The notes beneath the pieces are model-generated. The model was not told the DNA's origin and did not search any database. It worked only from the letters and a program-made list of their open reading frames with translations. Both the position numbers and the translations under genes were made by a program. 64,000 bases of DNA from Plumapathes pennacea (lineage: Eukaryota; Cnidaria; Anthozoa; Antipatharia; Myriopathidae): the NCBI GenBank assembly GCA_964036295.1, contig OZ038473.1:14230001-14294000 (forward strand), written 5' to 3'. Shown one piece after another: positions 11,748 to 21,417 of the stretch. How positions within the stretch are numbered: position 1 is the stretch's first letter; each line of letters begins with the position of its first letter.

Positions 11748-14354
11748 GAAGGCTTGACTAGAAAAAGTCTGTTAAAAAAAGGTAAAATAAAGTAAAACAT
11801 TATGGAAGGGATTTAAGGAAGATAAATTGAAGGAGGGAGAGGGGCTAGTTAGAACATTCTTTTGTACATAATGTATTAATTAGAACATTGCAACTAGTTC
11901 ACTGGCCATTCAAGTTTAGCGTTTAACTTCGTAGAATATTTGCGTGCCTAGGAATTCTTTTCTAAGAAAACATAATGACGCATTGCTATGTCACTTCAGT
12001 TACGTAATCATTTTTAAAGTACGTTGTTGCGTATGTTGTCGTCATAGTTAAATGCCGAAGGTTGGAATTTATGAGATCTCGCTTGCAATACTGTCAACCA
12101 CTTCACAACATAAAAAACTAACCAATGGATGATTAGCTGGTCTATTTTTGTCGAAGCTAATTATTATGTTTTCAGGAAATTTTAATCTGTCAGGCGGTTT
12201 TTATCTGTCATCCGGCTAGCTTCAAATTATTTGCACAATAGTATGAACATCCGTAATATTTTGAAAGTAAATTTTATGCCAAGGTTTTCTCTGAGATCTA
12301 AGTCATGGTGTTATTTTGACATGTTGGTGGCAAATGCAGCTAACGCGAGAAATGGTGTTTAGTAACTAATGTTCTTCCTTTGAGGTTGTGTCTTAAATGT
12401 ATAAAATATTTAGTGTTTTCATTTTTGGCAGTCGTAGAGGCAAGAGGCAATTTGCTGTTGCACGCTACTGAGAACAATGTTACAAGATGTAACTTTTTAA
12501 CTTAATGGAAGATATATCAGGTCTACTTAAGATGTTGAGGGACAGGAAATAGCTTCATACCTTGTTATATACCTTGAGGATTACGGCTTCAAACTACGGC
12601 GAACTTGAGACGTTCAAGTTGAACGTGAAGTAGGTTCAGTAATGCAATAAAACCAGGTGTCAAAGAGGCAAAAAGATCCGTTCTTATCCGTTCCTCAGCC
12701 AACTGGGACTTTCTTTCATTTCACAGAGGCGAGAATGCGATGTTAATAGCCCTTCTGCTCGGTCAAAATATATCATTTACTGGCGCAGGAAGATAAAAGG
12801 CTCGACTTGACGTGTTGTCATGACCGATTTAGAAGTGGATACGCTTTGTTGTTGCAATGAATTTAATTGGAATAAGCTGTTTAGGGCGTTCTAATGTATG
12901 ATTGCTTTTATTCTAATTTTCTGGAGAGGTAAATGCAAAATGTGTTGTTTTCTTTTTGCATAAAGAATGCATCAGAAATCATGTGACCAATTAGCGGGCT
13001 TGCCAATACAAGGGGCTCTAGTATGTTAAAGTGAAAGTAAATATCAGGCAGGGTTTCGGAGTTTGATTTGGCATCGTTTTTACCTTTTTACATTTCCCTC
13101 GCAATTCTCGTCATATTTTCTTTACATAACGCTGAAAGAAACTGACCAGGTGTATTCACTTGATCAACATGCTAAAAAAAGAAACGTAATTATAGAAAGC
13201 AAATTATACAGCGGAAGCCGACTTCATAAGCAATGAAAAATGTGAATTTTGTCGATGCTATTTATGCTCAAGGTGTTCAATCCAAGCCTGATATAATTGC
13301 TTTCACTGCAGGGAAATCGTAATCGATTTTAAGTATGTGATATAAATGAAACTACGAGTTCAATTAAGTTGCTGCATCGTGCGCAAGGAACTGGTCACAA
13401 TAGCAACACCCGGCGAAGTCTCGTTGACCAATGGAAGTGACGTTAAGAAAGTATTTCCATGGTAACAATTAAGGCTTATGCTCGGCCAAACTCGTGTCTT
13501 GTGTTTGGATGATGGTCCAACTTGTAAACCACACTTGGAAATGTTTATTGAGCTAGCCTCAGATGGACTTCCTTAGCCTGGCCGACTTGTAATCATACTG
13601 TTTGTCGGCAAGCGAGCTTAATTACTTATTGATAGGTTTGTTTTAGCAGAGGGTTACTCAATGGTTTTCCCAGTTTATGGTTATTTCTCGTTTTTTTTTC
13701 CGTTTATAAAACAATTTACGTTTAGGTTTGACCGAAATGTCAATTCTTAAAATTTACTTCTAAACCATGTCGAAAATTTCTCTCTGGTATCAGAAAGCCC
13801 AAAATAGTTAAGCGCGCAATACTATGAAAAGACTTCTGTGTGACCGTGTTGATAGAAACGAGAGAAATTATATAACCGTCAAGCCGGTATACTTTTAAAT
13901 ATTAAAAAAGGACATAGTTGCATTTATTGACTTAAACCTTGAGAGGTTTACAGTTATTTCATATTTCTTATTATTTTCTTCCCTTTGTGAAACAGAAGTC
14001 CTTTTTCAGTTTGGTCAAAATATTATCTTTCATAGTTACCTCCAAACCATGCCGGTTTTCCCCTTCTAATATTACAAAGCCCAATACAGTCAGGCAATGC
14101 TCATAAATATTTTAACACTTGCTGTCAAAATAATCCTGTGTCCGTGTTAATGAAAATCAAAAAGAAAAGCATGAATTAAAAATATTATATGAACGCCAAG
14201 CTGGTGCGCTAAAAAAGAAGTGATGCTGATTGAGTAAATATAAATACCCGGACGACATTCAAATTGCTTCAGCTGTGTTAATGACTCTTGAGTTAGAAGA
14301 AAAATTGTCAAGTTAATGAGTCGATTTCTTGGATGCTGTTGCATGAGTTGAGCG
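11748..14354. other. Intergenic, no gene recognised
   Basis: About 2.6 kb upstream of receptor copy B. The block at about 12690-12890 resembles 7020-7190 upstream of copy A (shared GATGTTAATAGCC/ATGTTAACAGC and GAATTTAAT motifs), which suggests that the tandem duplication included the 5' flank. Otherwise AT-rich with no supported exon. Confidence 0.5.
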
Positions 14355-15187
14355 ATGGAATTGAATGTCAGGAATGTATCTTCAAACCTAAATAAGACAG
14401 ATAATACGAACCTTAACACCGACACCTGTTTACCGTGGCCTACCGTCACGTTTGAAACTGGCAGTACTGCCACTCCCTACATTGTGAACGCTGTCTTAAA
14501 CTCTTTCTTCGCTGTCTTGGCAACTGCATCGAACATGCAACGATGACTTTGATGTCCATTGACAGGTTTATTGCGTTTCATTTTCCTCTCAAGTACCGGC
14601 AGATCGTGACTGTCAGGCGAGTGAGCGTGGCTCTTTTAAGCGTTTGGCTGATGGCAGCGCTTAACGCACCCATGTGGCTCTGGAATACTGAATTATTCTA
14701 CAATTTAGTCCCAGTACTTGTTGGCTTGTGTACTCTTTTCACGTCGCTAGTCTATGTTTCTATCTATCGTGGATTACGCAAACAACATGGCACCAACCGC
14801 GTAAATACCGAGGCACAAATACCAAAGCCACACCAAGAACAACACGGAATCACCGACGCACAACACCGGACTACCGATGCACAACATCGAGCCACCAACG
14901 AAAACCACCCAGCCACCAAAGCACAACACGTCTCAAACTACAGAAAGTCTGCCTCTGCCATGCTGTGGGTCTACTCAATATTTTTATTGTGTTATCTTCG
15001 ATTTGTTTGAAGCGTGACCTTGATACAAGTAACTGGTATTAACCTTTTGAAAAGAAACATTTTTGAGATAACCCAGACAATCTTGCTTGTGAATTCAAGT
15101 ATCAATCCCTATGTATACTGCTGGCGCATATCAGATATTCGTGCTGGCGTGTTGAAGACAGTCCGTAAGGTCTGCGGTCAAACTTAG
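14355..15187 (+). pseudogene. Class A GPCR pseudogene
   Basis: Related to the intact receptor at 16505-17479. The N-terminus (MELNVRNVSS, with Asn-glycosylation sites) and TM1 (up to about 14536) read in one frame, then the sequence jumps directly to the end of TM3 (TMTLMSIDRF, from about 14540) in another frame. About 90 residues covering TM1 end, TM2 and most of TM3 are therefore missing. TM4, TM5 and a long ICL3 with short TDAQHR repeats follow. An in-frame TGA at 15008 interrupts the TM6/ECL3 region, after which the same frame continues through TM7 (SINPYVYCWR) to a TAG at 15185. Two independent lesions make it non-functional as a receptor. Confidence 0.85.
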
Positions 15188-16504
15188 GACCCAGTTCAGA
15201 CTCTGGAATAGATTACACGAAGAACTAATACACTGGGGTGAATTTTTTAAGCATCCCTCCAGAGTTCATCTCTGTGCCTTTACAGTCACAAATTTCCTCA
15301 GGAGACAGATTTGAAACCGTATCACAGCCAATGAGTCTGTACTGACCATTCTGGAGTAGAGTTCTGTTGTACATTATATATGAGTACTGAAAGCCATATC
15401 TAACTACAAACTTCGAATTTTGCCTATGTAGATGTATTAACGGATTTTGTGTGTGTATGTGGCAGATGTCTCTATTCAAAGTTTCAAAATATTCTTTTTC
15501 AGAATACTTTTTTCTTTTTCCCCCCCTTTTTCTTTTTCATCAGAAGTCACACCTATACAAGCTGTGAATGTGGAATTAAAATTTTAAATTAACTTTTTGC
15601 ACTGTTGACTCAAACAATATTGAAAGAGACGACAAATAGAACAGGTCCAGCTGCAATTTAGTCGACCAAAAAACTAACAAAGGAAATGCGAACCCCTTGG
15701 TACGAACTTGAGGGTGGAATACTTACTTTTTAGAAACCTTTATTCCTTTAAACCTAATAATGAAGATTTCCCCCTCACCTTCACCTGTAATACTAAAACT
15801 AATCCATATAATTTAAAATGAAATGCAAGATAACATTACTGTTTACTGCAGCAAATTTACATTTTGTCAAAAACTAACCCTTTCGATCCCAAGCTCAAAA
15901 TACTGGATAGTTTATCAGTAAGGTCTTAAAACTCAAGTTCTCAATACCGTATAATTTATTTCTGTTGAAAAACTGAAGGAGAAAATTGAAGTTGGCTACC
16001 CAGTTTTGAGAGTGAAAAGGTTTTTTCAATGTTATTTATATAAATTACTATACATTTGAGACCGGCTGTCAGTCAGTCTCAAAGCTTTGTTTCGTTTTCA
16101 ATAATCTTGGGTGATCACATTTTTGAAGGTTTAATATAACATAAATAAACGCTCGGCTCTTTCTATGCAATAGTTTCTCAGTCTGCTTTTGTCGAAATAT
16201 TTATTAAAAGATAGGACAGAATTTATGTAATTTGTCTTCATGACACCTGTCTCCTTTTTCATAGAGGGGTGCCAAGCTGAATAGATGTATTACAATAATG
16301 AAAGTATTAGCTATACTGCAATATTGACACTGACTAGTTCTAATTTAAAAGGATTCGTGACATAAGAGGACCCCGCGCATCCGCTCATTCTTAGTTAGAC
16401 ACAGAATCTATGTAGACAACAGCTGGAAAGCCTTTACAGAGTACAGAAGGACTGTGTTGCCGCGTACAACGATTTTATTTCAAGTGCCTTTCCTTGACGA
16501 AATA
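15188..16504. other. Intergenic between receptor pseudogene and intact receptor
   Basis: Includes a plus-strand copy of the family-1 MITE at 15875-16023; the rest shows nothing recognisable. The promoter and 5' UTR of the receptor at 16505 must be in its right part. Confidence 0.5.
15875..16023 (+). mobile_element. TTAA-associated inverted-repeat MITE (family 1), shortened copy
   Basis: Starts TAACCCTTTCGATCCCAAGC and ends GAGAGTGAAAAGG. The shared internal block AAACTGAAGGAGAAAATTGA is present, but the middle is partly deleted relative to the copy at 28511. Confidence 0.75.
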
Positions 16505-17479
16505 ATGGGGCTCACTGAATATCAAAATTCCTCCGCTGTGCCACATTTGTCCGATGAAACACAGGCTCTTTTTTGTGCAGGAGTGCAGATCGAGATCTTC
16601 AAACCCTCTGCTGGTCGCATCGCTTTTGCTGTTTTCAACTCTTGCATGGCCGTCATTACAACCTTATCAAACTTTGTGGCCTTGTTGAGTATCCGTAAAT
16701 GCACTTCCTTGCGTTTGCCATCGAAGGTCCTTCTAATGAATCTTGTCCTGACGGATGTTGACGTTGGTTTCTTTGGCCAACCGTTATATGTTCTCTTCAC
16801 TGTTGGAAGAATGAAGGGTTTAATAAGTACAACAAAAACCTGCTATATCTTCCGTATTTCCGTCGTACTTTGTACTTTGCTTTGTACAATTTCGATGTTG
16901 TGCATGACCCTTATATCCTTTGACCGGTTTGTCGCTTTCTATTTTTATATAAGATACAGGGAAATCGTGACGTTTAAACGAGTGCGCACTGCTGTTGCCA
17001 GCGCTTGGATTGCATCGTGGCTCGTGGCGCTTGCGTCGATTTGGGACATAGGTACGTGTATGCGGGCCGTCGCGCTTATTTACGCGGTGTGCATCGTCAT
17101 CACGTCGATAGCGTACATTACAATCTATCACGGACTACGAAAACAAAATGAACGACGCAGAGTCGCAGCTGCAAGAGAACAAAACCCGTGTTCATTTAAG
17201 GGAGTCCTGGATTTGTTAAACTACAGGAAGTCCGCCTGCACCATGCTATGGGTGTACGTTTTCTTTTTGTTGTGCTTTCTGCCTATTTTCTGCGTATTAG
17301 TCCTTGTACAACTTGCAGACATTGGTGCTTCACAGATTACCATCATAGATGTAGGAGTGACGATATTTCTTCTGAATGCCGCTGTCAATCCGTGCGTTTA
17401 CTGCTGGCGCATTCCAGACATGCGTGCTAGCGTTTTCAAGTCGATTAGAAAGATATGCTGTGCGGCTGAGCAGCACTGA
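16505..17479 (+). CDS. Rhodopsin-class GPCR, orphan, intronless
   Basis: Single exon, 324 residues from the ATG at 16505. An in-frame ATG at 16454 would add 17 residues; I prefer 16505 because MGLTEYQNSS aligns with the paralogous start MELNVRNVSS of the neighbouring pseudogene. Seven hydrophobic segments are evident. TM1 has TLSNFVAL, TM2 MNLVLTDVDVG, TM3 ends in FDRF (DRY box), TM5 is followed by the short basic loop LRKQNERRR, TM6 has FLPIF without the usual Trp of CWxP, and TM7 has NAAVNPCVYCWR (NPxxY). This pattern fits amine/melanocortin/adenosine-like orphan receptors; the ligand cannot be predicted. N-terminal NSS is a possible glycosylation site. Confidence 0.87.
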   Translation: MGLTEYQNSSAVPHLSDETQALFCAGVQIEIFKPSAGRIAFAVFNSCMAVITTLSNFVALLSIRKCTSLRLPSKVLLMNLVLTDVDVGFFGQPLYVLFTVGRMKGLISTTKTCYIFRISVVLCTLLCTISMLCMTLISFDRFVAFYFYIRYREIVTFKRVRTAVASAWIASWLVALASIWDIGTCMRAVALIYAVCIVITSIAYITIYHGLRKQNERRRVAAAREQNPCSFKGVLDLLNYRKSACTMLWVYVFFLLCFLPIFCVLVLVQLADIGASQITIIDVGVTIFLLNAAVNPCVYCWRIPDMRASVFKSIRKICCAAEQH

Positions 17480-18279
17480 GAAAACCTCGATGTTTGACTG
17501 AGCAGGATTCTAAAAATCAATCAGTAAAACAATGGGCCTCACATTGATACGGAGAGGAATGGACCACCCGTATCACTGTCACTACATTCTTCCATCATCG
17601 CATAAAAAAAAAAGAAAGAAAGAAAAAGAAAACCGACTTCCCCTTAACACATAAAACGAATGGATTTACAGTACGTCTTTAACAAGTAAAAAAAAAAGGA
17701 TCTTTCTCTATCACAAAAGAAAGAACTTGCTCTCCATAGTCTAAGTAAAGAATGAGCTTGAGTTGCCTTATATCGCAAGAAACGAAATATAATGTTCAAA
17801 ATCACGAGCCGCTTCGGTGTCATTTACAGTTATGCATTAACTTTGGCCCTGCCCACGCTAACATCGCCGGAGCCGCTTTTGTGGTGGCAACACCACAAGT
17901 GGGGGAGGGGCACAAGGTGTTGCGACTATAAAAACGGCTGCGACGAGATTATGCCCTGCACACCTAGCCAGCCTATGCCCTTTTTTTTTTTTTTTTTTTT
18001 TTCTTTATTTCTTTATTTATTTTTTTGAAAAAGACGATTTTCATGCACTCCATGAACATCATGACCAAAAATGCTATAGTGCGGACGGGAAACCTTTTCA
18101 AAAGAAAAAAAAAGGTTGCGTTTTTTAATCAAAAGCGGACTAGTGATGAGTGTGGGCGGGGAAAAATGGATCAAAAACCCTATTATTTAAACGGAGAAAT
18201 TTCTTAAAATTGAGGAAGAAAGTTTTGTTTTTGAGTCCATTTCACACAATTACTTTATTAAGGTTTATATTTCAAGGTT
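17480..18279. other. Intergenic
   Basis: Downstream of the orphan GPCR. Contains A- and T-rich tracts (poly-T at 17981-18002) and a GC-richer stretch at 17830-17970 with a CTATAAAAA box at about 17926. This could be a small dispersed element, but I could not classify it. No exon seen. Confidence 0.4.
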
Positions 18280-18813
18280 TTAACTAACTATGGCCGGGTC
18301 CCTGGCTGTTATAAAATTCCACAGTATCGAGATCTTCCGTACAAATCTGAATGCATGCATTACACGATTATTGAAGTATCTACTTGTTCTTTTGTTGGTG
18401 ATACTGACAGCTAGGATTGCTGGTAAATGGGCGTGATCGGCGTTGTGCGTAAGCTTGAACCGGCTATTCTTATAGATGTGGAAAAGGGACGGCCATTTGA
18501 CACGTTCTAGAACCTCTGTGGATGGCATTGTGTCTTGTTTAGGACTGATACAAGTTGTTTCTAGATCATCTGTATAATTGTGAGTCCTATTCACATCATC
18601 CCGCAATCTCAGTCTCTCTCCTGGTACCCTGGTTCCAGAGGTTCCTCGCTTGCCAATGAAAAGCAGCGAAGGCTCGGCAGGAAGCGGCAAAGGCTCGCTT
18701 TGTCGCCGCCGTTCTTGTCGGAAACTTTTAAACGAGAATATACTCTCGTCCTCGTCCCAGTCTAAGGTGATTTTACGTGGGACGATTTGCAGCGACGATT
18801 TGAAGCGCAACAA
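18280..18813 (-). CDS. Hypothetical ORF, doubtful
   Basis: Open frame of 177 codons on the minus strand. The N-terminal half is charged and rich in Arg, Ser and Pro (e.g. RQERRRQSEPLPLPAEPS); the C-terminal part has no recognisable domain. A possible splice acceptor (ATCACCTTAG) precedes DWDEDES at about residue 17, so it might be an internal or terminal exon of a gene whose other exons I could not join. It lies downstream of the ORF at 19196-19678 on the same strand, with a MITE between. No family recognised; it may be chance. Confidence 0.25.
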   Translation of the reverse strand: MLRFKSSLQIVPRKITLDWDEDESIFSFKSFRQERRRQSEPLPLPAEPSLLFIGKRGTSGTRVPGERLRLRDDVNRTHNYTDDLETTCISPKQDTMPSTEVLERVKWPSLFHIYKNSRFKLTHNADHAHLPAILAVSITNKRTSRYFNNRVMHAFRFVRKISILWNFITARDPAIVS

Positions 18814-18855
18814 TTTTTTTTTTCTATACTTATTGACCAGTAATCATCTAAACTA

Positions 18856-19030
18856 CGGTCGAACCCCGCTATTTCGAAGTCGCACGGAACATGAAAAAAA
18901 GTTCGAAATAGCGGGGTTTTGAAATAGCCAATAGTAAATGACTGAAAAAATAAATCCAAGGGGATTCGGCTTGACTTCGAAATAACGGGGACTTCGAATT
19001 AACCGAGTTCGAAATAGCGAGGTTTGTCTG
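18856..19030. mobile_element. pogo/Tigger-like MITE, copy 1
   Basis: 175 bp flanked by TA on both sides, with terminal inverted repeats CGGTCGAACCCCGCTATTTC and, at the other end, the complement of CAGACAAACCTCGCTATTTC. Internal repeats TTCGAAATAGCGGGG also occur. The RAACCYCGCTAT-type ends and TA target are typical of Tc1/mariner-pogo (Tigger) derivatives. Related copies are at 38058 and 48745. Confidence 0.85.
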
Positions 19031-19195
19031 TATCAATTAATAGAAATCTTTGCCCAAAATTCTGCCTTTGGCGAAGGTTCGCCATGTTTTTGGAATAAAA
19101 GCCAAAGCGCTAGCGACAAAGTTGTAGGTGTTGCGCGACAAATCATCGTTAAAAATTGTCTCGTGTACAGTCATGTAGTGTTGGTGGCCAATCTC

Positions 19196-19678
19196 TTACT
19201 TTTTGGGCCTCTGAAATTTTCCGAAAAAGCCAAAACGACGTTGGCGTTGCTTAGTAAGACTCACTCCGTTAGACTTCATATCTTCTTCTATCTGCTGGCA
19301 TATAGCATTTCTCCTCTTTAATTCTGGCCAGACCCATGCGATCTTTGTCAGACTGGGGGTCCCCGGTGATGAATCTGTGCTTGTGCTTTGGGCTTTTTCT
19401 TGGCAACTCTGGGTAGCTGAAACGCGGGGGCTTTCGGGGGGCACCTGTTGGGGGACGAACACTCGAGTTGCCTTCGGTTGCGTTTCTTCGACTGGAGCAA
19501 GAACATCGTCTTCGCCCAGAATGGGATTGATGGAGTGGACAGACGACCATCTTTGTCCAGCAAAGGCCAAACCATTTGTCTGATTTGGGAGCGTGAACCG
19601 TTGTTCTCTTGCCGTACTCCTTGCGACGTTTCGTCTTGAAAGAGGCGTCGAAAAGGGAAGGTCCGTGTACCGAGACAT
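19196..19678 (-). CDS. Hypothetical protein, single exon, family not recognised
   Basis: 160 codons with a favourable start context (AACCATGTC). The N-terminal half is basic and Ser/Thr-rich (STPLSRRNVARSTAREQRF), followed by HSINPILGEDDVLAPVEE, a Ser/Pro/Gln-rich low-complexity middle, and a compact C-terminal part with WVWPELKRRNAICQQIEEDM and a very basic end. There is no signal peptide or membrane segment. It faces CDC25 head-to-head across about 1.7 kb, so it could share regulatory DNA with it. Composition and GC are more gene-like than the flanks; I do not recognise a family and give no function. Confidence 0.5.
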   Translation of the reverse strand: MSRYTDLPFSTPLSRRNVARSTAREQRFTLPNQTNGLAFAGQRWSSVHSINPILGEDDVLAPVEETQPKATRVFVPQQVPPESPRVSATQSCQEKAQSTSTDSSPGTPSLTKIAWVWPELKRRNAICQQIEEDMKSNGVSLTKQRQRRFGFFGKFQRPKK

Positions 19679-21417
19679 GGTTCAGAGCCACTGAGACTAA
19701 AGCTAAATTTAGTGAATTAGTAGCGCGCCCAAAGTGACGTAACAATACTGCTGTCAATCATTTGACGGCTATGTAAGGCCCGGTTTTTTTATTCTCTTCT
19801 TTGCTGTTCTGCCGAGGCTGTCAGCGATAATTAACTCAGCTTAACAAAGCAAGCGGGAGCGTTTAGGCAAGAAAAACAACTGAAAGTTATCCATTAATGT
19901 ACGCAATTAATGGTACAACGGATTTTTCCATTGTTTTACGAGATTTTCACATAATTTCTCAGTTTTACTTTGGGCATAATTAGTGAGATATTGCCCGGCT
20001 TATGTTTTACGAGGAGATAGCTGCAACCTAAATTGGGGTCCCGATGCCTATTGGTCTCGTTATTTAGTCGATATTTCGATTGCTATGTAATGTTTTAAAA
20101 AGAATGAAGCCCCTCTCGGGGGGAAAATCTGTAATTAGGATTTTTTTTAATTAATAGAGAAACATGCTGACCCTTAATTAATTGTCGTTGTTGGTATTAT
20201 ATGCCGTTGCAGATAAACAAAACACTGAAAATCAGTGTATATTCAGGTCGCTGTCACTTGCTAGCGGTAAATGTTTCAAGTTTAGCTTAATATTTTCCGG
20301 CTCCCAGGACCTGGAAGGGTCTGGAAAGGGATCTTAGATCTGTAATTAGGAAATGCAGACTCTTAATAGAGAGGTTTGTTCGTCGCTGTTGTTGTTGTTG
20401 TTGTTGTTGTTGGTATTACATGCCGTTGCAAACGAACAAAACTAATTAGGAAATGTTGACTCTTAATTAGTAGAGAGGTTTGTTTGTCGTCGTCGTTATT
20501 GTTGCTATTGTTGTTGTTGTTGTTGGTATTACATGCTGTTGCAGATAAAGAAAACATGCACTGAAAATCAGTGTATATTCAGGCTGCTGCCACTTGCTGG
20601 TGGTAATGTTTCAAGTTTAGCTTAATATTTTCCGGCTCCCAGGACCTGGAAAGGGTCTGGAAACGAATTGTTGAGATATTTTTTCCCCCTGCATCTGTAT
20701 TTTCAAAAAAAAAAAAAAAAAAAAAAAAGTATTGCTTTGTGCTCAGCAAGCAATGCGACTTCGCGTCGACTTATTGCTGGAATTTATGTCAATCGTCTAT
20801 TTCGTCCCAATTGAGAGGTTGCACTCTCCCCAGGCTCTCTCGGCTAAGTCAGAAATGTTGGTTTTTATGCTCATGTGCTGTACCCATTATAGTTTACCAG
20901 AACGTAGGTCCGGCATACCAAGCGAATATTGGTCCTGCTGAAAATTTCAACGGCCTTGAACGGAACTCTCACTGAATGAACTTTTAAAAATTCTTACAAG
21001 TACATAGTCGAATAGAAACTGCCTTTCCGTTGTTTTATTTTGCTAACGATGATGTTAACAAACTACAAGAGCCAAAATCCAGCCTGTAAGAGGAACTAAA
21101 TTGTTCAAACTGTTATACCGGAAGTAAGTTTGCTCCTGGAAACCAAACAATGTGTGCACCTCGCGTGCTGATTGGCTGTTCACCCATGCGATGTTTTGTG
21201 TTGAACAGAGCGGGGAAAGTTTGAACAGAAGCGGTGTGCTGTGTTGGGGTTGCGACTCGTCTCTCTTCTTTCGCTCTGTAGTCAATGTCTTCATAGGTTT
21301 AGTCCTCTTTGTCTCAATCTAGCACATTCCCTTCGTCACCTTTTCACATCCAAAGCGCAACCGTCGCCTTCGTGAGCTTACACGTGCATCTTTTGTCCAA
21401 CGAGTTTCTGATCCAAA
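19679..21417. other. Intergenic with complex duplications, upstream of CDC25
   Basis: Holds a compound duplication at 20128-20668 with GTT repeats and a poly-A run at 20706-20728. The last few hundred bases before 21418 should contain the CDC25 promoter and 5' UTR; no core element could be assigned with confidence. Confidence 0.45.
20128..20668. repeat. Nested duplication with GTT microsatellites
   Basis: Segment A (TAATTAGGAAATG..., a GTT tract, then TTGGTATTACATGC) occurs three times, starting near 20128, 20340 and 20441. Segment B (CACTGAAAATCAGTGTATAT through TTTTCCGGCTCCCAGGACCT) occurs twice, near 20225-20330 and 20555-20668. The order is A-B-A-A-B. Confidence 0.85.

Noticed and set aside
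17830..17970. SINE or promoter with CTATAAAAA
   Set aside because: No A/B boxes, tail or second copy in the window to support a class.
19269..19757. Alternative 162-codon minus frame overlapping the orphan gene
   Set aside because: Overlaps 19196-19678 in another frame; the latter has the better start context and more protein-like composition.
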